This document shows positions 13,944-16,438 of a stretch of DNA of 16,438 bases, piece by piece. A program made the translations under genes and the position numbers. A model generated the notes under the pieces. It saw only the letters and a list, made by a program, of their open reading frames with translations, did not search any database and was not told the DNA's origin. How positions within the stretch are numbered: the stretch's first letter is position 1; each line of letters opens with the position of its first letter. The stretch comes from CAJJDF01 sp965655625 (GTDB taxonomy: Bacteria; Bacteroidota; Bacteroidia; Flavobacteriales_D; CAJJDF01): contig CBFHHA010000047.1 of NCBI GenBank assembly GCA_965655625.1, forward strand, positions 1 to 16,438, written 5' to 3'.

Positions 13944-14732
13944 ATGAAAAAAATAATTCTTTCTATATTAATGTCAGCGACATTTATTGGATATTCACAA
14001 ACATGCGCTGTCGATGTGTCTGGATTGGATGCCTACATATCTCCTGATACTTGGGGGATTATGCCTGACACAACAGACAATCTTCCTCCTGCTCAAATTG
14101 GAGTTCAGTATGACACGTTTTTATCCTTCAAGCTGCCTCAGTACGCAAACGAATTGGATCCAACGTTGCCAGCTATACAATTAGCAACTCTTCAACTGAT
14201 TAATGTTACTGGGTTGCCAGCAGGTATTAGTTTCACATCTTCTGCTTCTACGACAGACAGTATTTTTTGCAATACAGTAGATTGTAAATGGAATGGAGGT
14301 GCTTATGGTTGTTTAAGAATAATAGGAACTCCATCAGTTACCGGAACTTTTCCTTTGATTATTACACTTGAAGGTAAGACAATTGGGGGGCCACTCGCCC
14401 AAACGGGTACAGGGGATATCAATGGGTACCGAATTGTGATTAATACGACAAGCCTTGAGGAGAATGAGAATTCTGAATTGGCAGTGGAACAAAATTTCCC
14501 AAATCCGTTTTCTGAAAGTACAACGATTCTATATTCAGTAAAAGGGAATACAACAGTTCATTTTTCGGTCATGAATTTATTAGGAAAAACTGTATATACT
14601 AATCAGTATTCTGCTAAGGAGGGACAAAACAGCATTGAATACAATGCACAGCAACTAAGCAAAGGAATATACTTCTATTCACTTGAATTAGATGGAAAGA
14701 AAATAACGAAAAGAATGGTAGTTACGAAATAA
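13944..14732 (+). CDS. Secreted protein with T9SS type A sorting domain
   Basis: This 262-residue protein has a signal peptide (MKKIILSILMSATFIGYSQ, cleavage near residue 19-20), a strand-rich domain of about 150 residues and a T9SS type A sorting domain from about 180 to the end. The latter shows NFPNPFSEST (184-193), the NLLGKTVY turn, QQLSKGIYFYSLELDGKK and the basic end ITKRMVVTK. The middle domain has conserved-looking NVTGLPAGISFT and GTPSVTGTFPLIITLEG segments, which recall Ig/cadherin-like putative adhesion folds, and four cysteines in a short span after 85 that may form disulfides. The cargo's function is unknown. The gene ends inside the 3' end of the opposing pentapeptide gene (11-bp overlap). 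Confidence 0.88.
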   Translation: MKKIILSILMSATFIGYSQTCAVDVSGLDAYISPDTWGIMPDTTDNLPPAQIGVQYDTFLSFKLPQYANELDPTLPAIQLATLQLINVTGLPAGISFTSSASTTDSIFCNTVDCKWNGGAYGCLRIIGTPSVTGTFPLIITLEGKTIGGPLAQTGTGDINGYRIVINTTSLEENENSELAVEQNFPNPFSESTTILYSVKGNTTVHFSVMNLLGKTVYTNQYSAKEGQNSIEYNAQQLSKGIYFYSLELDGKKITKRMVVTK

Positions 14733-15279
14733 CAACTCCAAAACTTGAAACTAAGCCAGATATATTCTCACGAGTAAATCTGGCTTTTTTTATGTTATTC
14801 CTAGTTGGGTCTATGTTAAAATCATCGGCCGTTCGAAAATCCGCTTTAGATAAGTTTGTTCTATCAAAAATTGCATTACTGAGATTACAAGACTCAAAGA
14901 GTGATTCAGTTAAGATAGTTTCTGTAAAATCAACTTCTTGTATGTCACATTCTCTAAACTTTGTTTTATTTAAGTTGAGAGCGTAAAACGAGCTCAGGTT
15001 CAAGTTGCAGGAATTGAATTTTACTTTGAAAAGAAATGGATTCACAGAATGAAATTGAACACCAATGAGTTTGGAACCAGAAAAGGATACTGTTTTGAGT
15101 GAAGTATGGGCTAACTCAACATTACTCAAATTGCAGTCTATGAATTCGCAATCTAAGAATTCAAAATTAGAAAATACCTTCCCAGAAAATTCACACTGAA
15201 TGAATGAACACTCTCGATAAATCGCGCGCTCCAAACTTTCAATTTTTGTGAATTCTTTGGCTGTGATTTCTTTTAACAT
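14722..15279 (-). CDS. Pentapeptide-repeat protein
   Basis: This 185-residue protein is made largely of pentapeptide repeats, A(D/N)LXX-like, from about residue 22 to 150 (units such as CEFSG, CEFID, CNLSN, VDFTE, CNLSN, TNLSK, ADFRT). They fold as a right-handed quadrilateral beta-helix. No signal peptide is seen, so it is probably cytoplasmic. The C-terminal IDPTRNNIKKARFTRENISGL stretch after the repeats resembles a tail found in Bacteroidota members, so the frame to 14722 is likely real. Family members include DNA-gyrase protectors, but nothing here assigns that role. I chose ATG 15279; the open frame continues to a TTG at 15300. The ATG overlaps the stop region of the relic frame upstream. 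Confidence 0.8.
   Translation of the reverse strand: MLKEITAKEFTKIESLERAIYRECSFIQCEFSGKVFSNFEFLDCEFIDCNLSNVELAHTSLKTVSFSGSKLIGVQFHSVNPFLFKVKFNSCNLNLSSFYALNLNKTKFRECDIQEVDFTETILTESLFESCNLSNAIFDRTNLSKADFRTADDFNIDPTRNNIKKARFTRENISGLVSSFGVVIS
14753..14791 (+). terminator. Intrinsic terminator of the T9SS cargo gene, inside the opposing gene
   Basis: AAGCCAGAT (14753-14761) pairs with ATCTGGCTT (14778-14786) as a perfect 9-bp stem with a 16-nt loop, followed by a T run (14785-14791). It begins 20 nt after the cargo gene stop at 14732. The whole hairpin is also coding sequence for the minus-strand pentapeptide gene. Confidence 0.75.
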
Positions 15280-15548
15280 ACTATAATTTTTTTTACCCAA
15301 ACTCCCTTTGGATGATAGAGTCGCAAAAGATAAACTCCTTTTGATAAGTTGTAAACGTCTATTTTATCCAAATTCCTTAGAGTTCCATCAGTATTTTTTT
15401 CATGATTAAAGTTACTTACAATTTTCAACTTACAGACAGAATTACCTAAAAATGAAACTGGCACAAGTATTGACTTTAAGAATTGACTGAAACATCCAAT
15501 TGCAATTAAAACAATTGTTAGTCAGTCGATTAGTTTTAATTTAACCAT
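15273..15548 (-). pseudogene. Relic of a T9SS cargo gene: signal peptide, in-frame TGA, sorting-domain tail
   Basis: A single minus-strand frame runs from ATG 15548 to TAA 15273 (91 codons) with one internal TGA at 15524-15522. Before the TGA it reads MVKLKLID. Right after it comes LTIVLIAIGCFSQ, together a typical signal peptide. The end reads LDKIDVYNLSKGVYLLRLY, then the basic VWVKKIIVC, a T9SS type A sorting tail. Only about 40 residues lie between the two parts, so the passenger domain seems lost. The internal stop plus the missing passenger make this a decayed gene. The part after the TGA could still be made from a GTG at 15464. Its stop overlaps the start of the pentapeptide gene by 7 nt. 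Confidence 0.6.
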
Positions 15549-15610
15549 TTGAATAGATGTAATTTTAGGAACCACCTAATTATGAATCTGTCAAAATGAC
15601 CCACTATATT

Positions 15611-16438
15611 ATGAATGAAAAAATGGAAGATGGATTTTTACACTTTGCTCAATCCAATGACGAAGGTGAGTTTATACCTCTAATCACAACCGAGGATGAG
15701 GATGAGATGAATAAGGAAGAATTTCCTGATGATCTGCCTATTTTGTCCTTAAAAAACAATGTGTTATTTCCGGGAGTTGTGATTCCTATTACAGTAGGAA
15801 GGGATAAGTCGATTAAGCTGATTAAAGAAGCCTACGCTGGAAATAAGATTTTGGGTGTGGTATCTCAGAAAAATGATAAAATTGAAGACCCTGGATCTGC
15901 AGATGTGCACAAAATTGGTACAGTTGGTCAAATATTGAAACATTTAAAAATGCCTGATGGCAGTACAACAGTGATTATTCAAGGTAAGCGAAGGTTTGAA
16001 ATTGAAGAGTTTACTCAAGAATCACCATACTTGAGAGCAAAGATTGATACATTTAAAGAAACCAAACCAGATGAAAATGACCCTGAATTTTTTGCGTTAT
16101 TTTCGTCCTTGAAGGATTTGGCTCTGCAAATCATTAAGGAGTCACCAAGTATTCCTTCCGAAGCTTCTTTTGCAATCAACAACATTGAAAGTCCAACTTT
16201 CATGATCAATTTCATTTCATCTAATTTGAATGCGGATGTCTCCGAAAAGCAAAAAATGCTTGAAGTTCTTGATATGAATGAAAGGGCAAGATTACTGCTA
16301 CAAAACTTGACGAATGAACTGCAGTTATTGGAGTTGAAAAATGATATTCAATCGAAAGTGAGGACGGATTTGGATAAACAACAAAGAGATTACTTTTTGC
16401 ATCAGCAAATGCGCCAGATACAAGAGGAATTAGGAGAT
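15611..16438 (+). CDS. lon: ATP-dependent protease Lon, N-terminal part (3' truncated)
   Basis: The 276 codons to the window end match the start of Lon, a homohexameric AAA+ serine protease that degrades damaged and regulatory proteins in the cytoplasm. After an acidic tail (1-41), the LON substrate-binding domain begins with DLPILSLKNNVLFPGVVIPITVGR (about 41-64) and includes HKIGTVGQILKHLKMPDG near residues 97-114. The coiled helical part with DYFLHQQMRQIQEELGD ends the window. The AAA+ module and the Ser-Lys dyad lie beyond 16438. Another in-frame ATG at 15596 would add MTHYI; upstream of it the frame is closed by a TAG at 15566. It diverges from the T9SS relic, with about 60 bp between starts and no clear promoter box. 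Confidence 0.95.
   Translation, partial: MNEKMEDGFLHFAQSNDEGEFIPLITTEDEDEMNKEEFPDDLPILSLKNNVLFPGVVIPITVGRDKSIKLIKEAYAGNKILGVVSQKNDKIEDPGSADVHKIGTVGQILKHLKMPDGSTTVIIQGKRRFEIEEFTQESPYLRAKIDTFKETKPDENDPEFFALFSSLKDLALQIIKESPSIPSEASFAINNIESPTFMINFISSNLNADVSEKQKMLEVLDMNERARLLLQNLTNELQLLELKNDIQSKVRTDLDKQQRDYFLHQQMRQIQEELGD

Noticed and set aside
15280..15300. TTG start at 15300 for the pentapeptide gene
   Set aside because: ATG 15279 is a better start codon and the added residues GKKNYS fit no repeat.
15522..15524. TGA read as selenocysteine or tryptophan in the T9SS relic
   Set aside because: No SECIS-like hairpin was recognised, the position is inside a signal peptide, and other genes here use TGA as a stop (pyrR ends in TGA). 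Gene decay is simpler.

Overview
The window looks like chromosomal DNA from a Bacteroidota species, most likely Flavobacteriales. Three things point there. Several secreted proteins end in type IX secretion (T9SS) type A sorting domains. Promoters fit the Bacteroidota pattern TTG-N~19-TAnnTTTG, with no obvious Shine-Dalgarno sequences. The housekeeping proteins (S1 with an acidic N-terminal extension, Lon with an acidic N-terminal tail, RlmF, GSCFA protein, PyrR-PyrB) also read as flavobacterial. A family such as Crocinitomicaceae is possible but cannot be fixed from this window.

Left part (1-5842). The C-terminal tail of a T9SS cargo protein (1-161) is followed by a small, very lysine-rich secreted protein. 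Its stop codon lies 3 bp from that of an opposing minus-strand set: methylmalonyl-CoA mutase large subunit, 23S rRNA A1618 methyltransferase RlmF and a tRNA-dihydrouridine synthase, read in that order. A 115-bp divergent region separates the mutase from a plus-strand GSCFA-family protein.

Middle (5843-9979). This is the accessory part. A REP-like palindrome and a TPR lipoprotein come first. A 405-bp gene-free stretch with duplicated palindromes follows. Next is an AT-rich minus-strand cassette of three probable lipoproteins: a small acidic one, then a strong terminator, then a DUF4221-like protein and a DUF1573 protein. The cassette is flanked by an inverted GTTATGGGC motif. A 702-bp gene-free region then carries a pair of imperfect inverted repeats and the canonical rpsA promoter.

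Right part (9980-16438). Ribosomal protein S1 (six S1 domains) ends at a textbook terminator that abuts the pyrR promoter element. pyrR and pyrB overlap by 4 nt (pyrimidine synthesis and salvage). A single-domain STAS protein and a complete T9SS cargo protein follow. The cargo gene converges on, and overlaps by 11 bp, a minus-strand pentapeptide-repeat gene; the cargo gene's terminator lies inside that gene. Upstream of the pentapeptide gene is a relic of another T9SS cargo gene: a signal peptide, an in-frame TGA and a sorting-domain tail. The window ends in the N-terminal third of Lon protease.

The best candidates for something undescribed are the three-lipoprotein cassette with its internal terminator, the palindromic element at 7055-7116, and the T9SS cargo relic. 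None can be proved novel without database searches.
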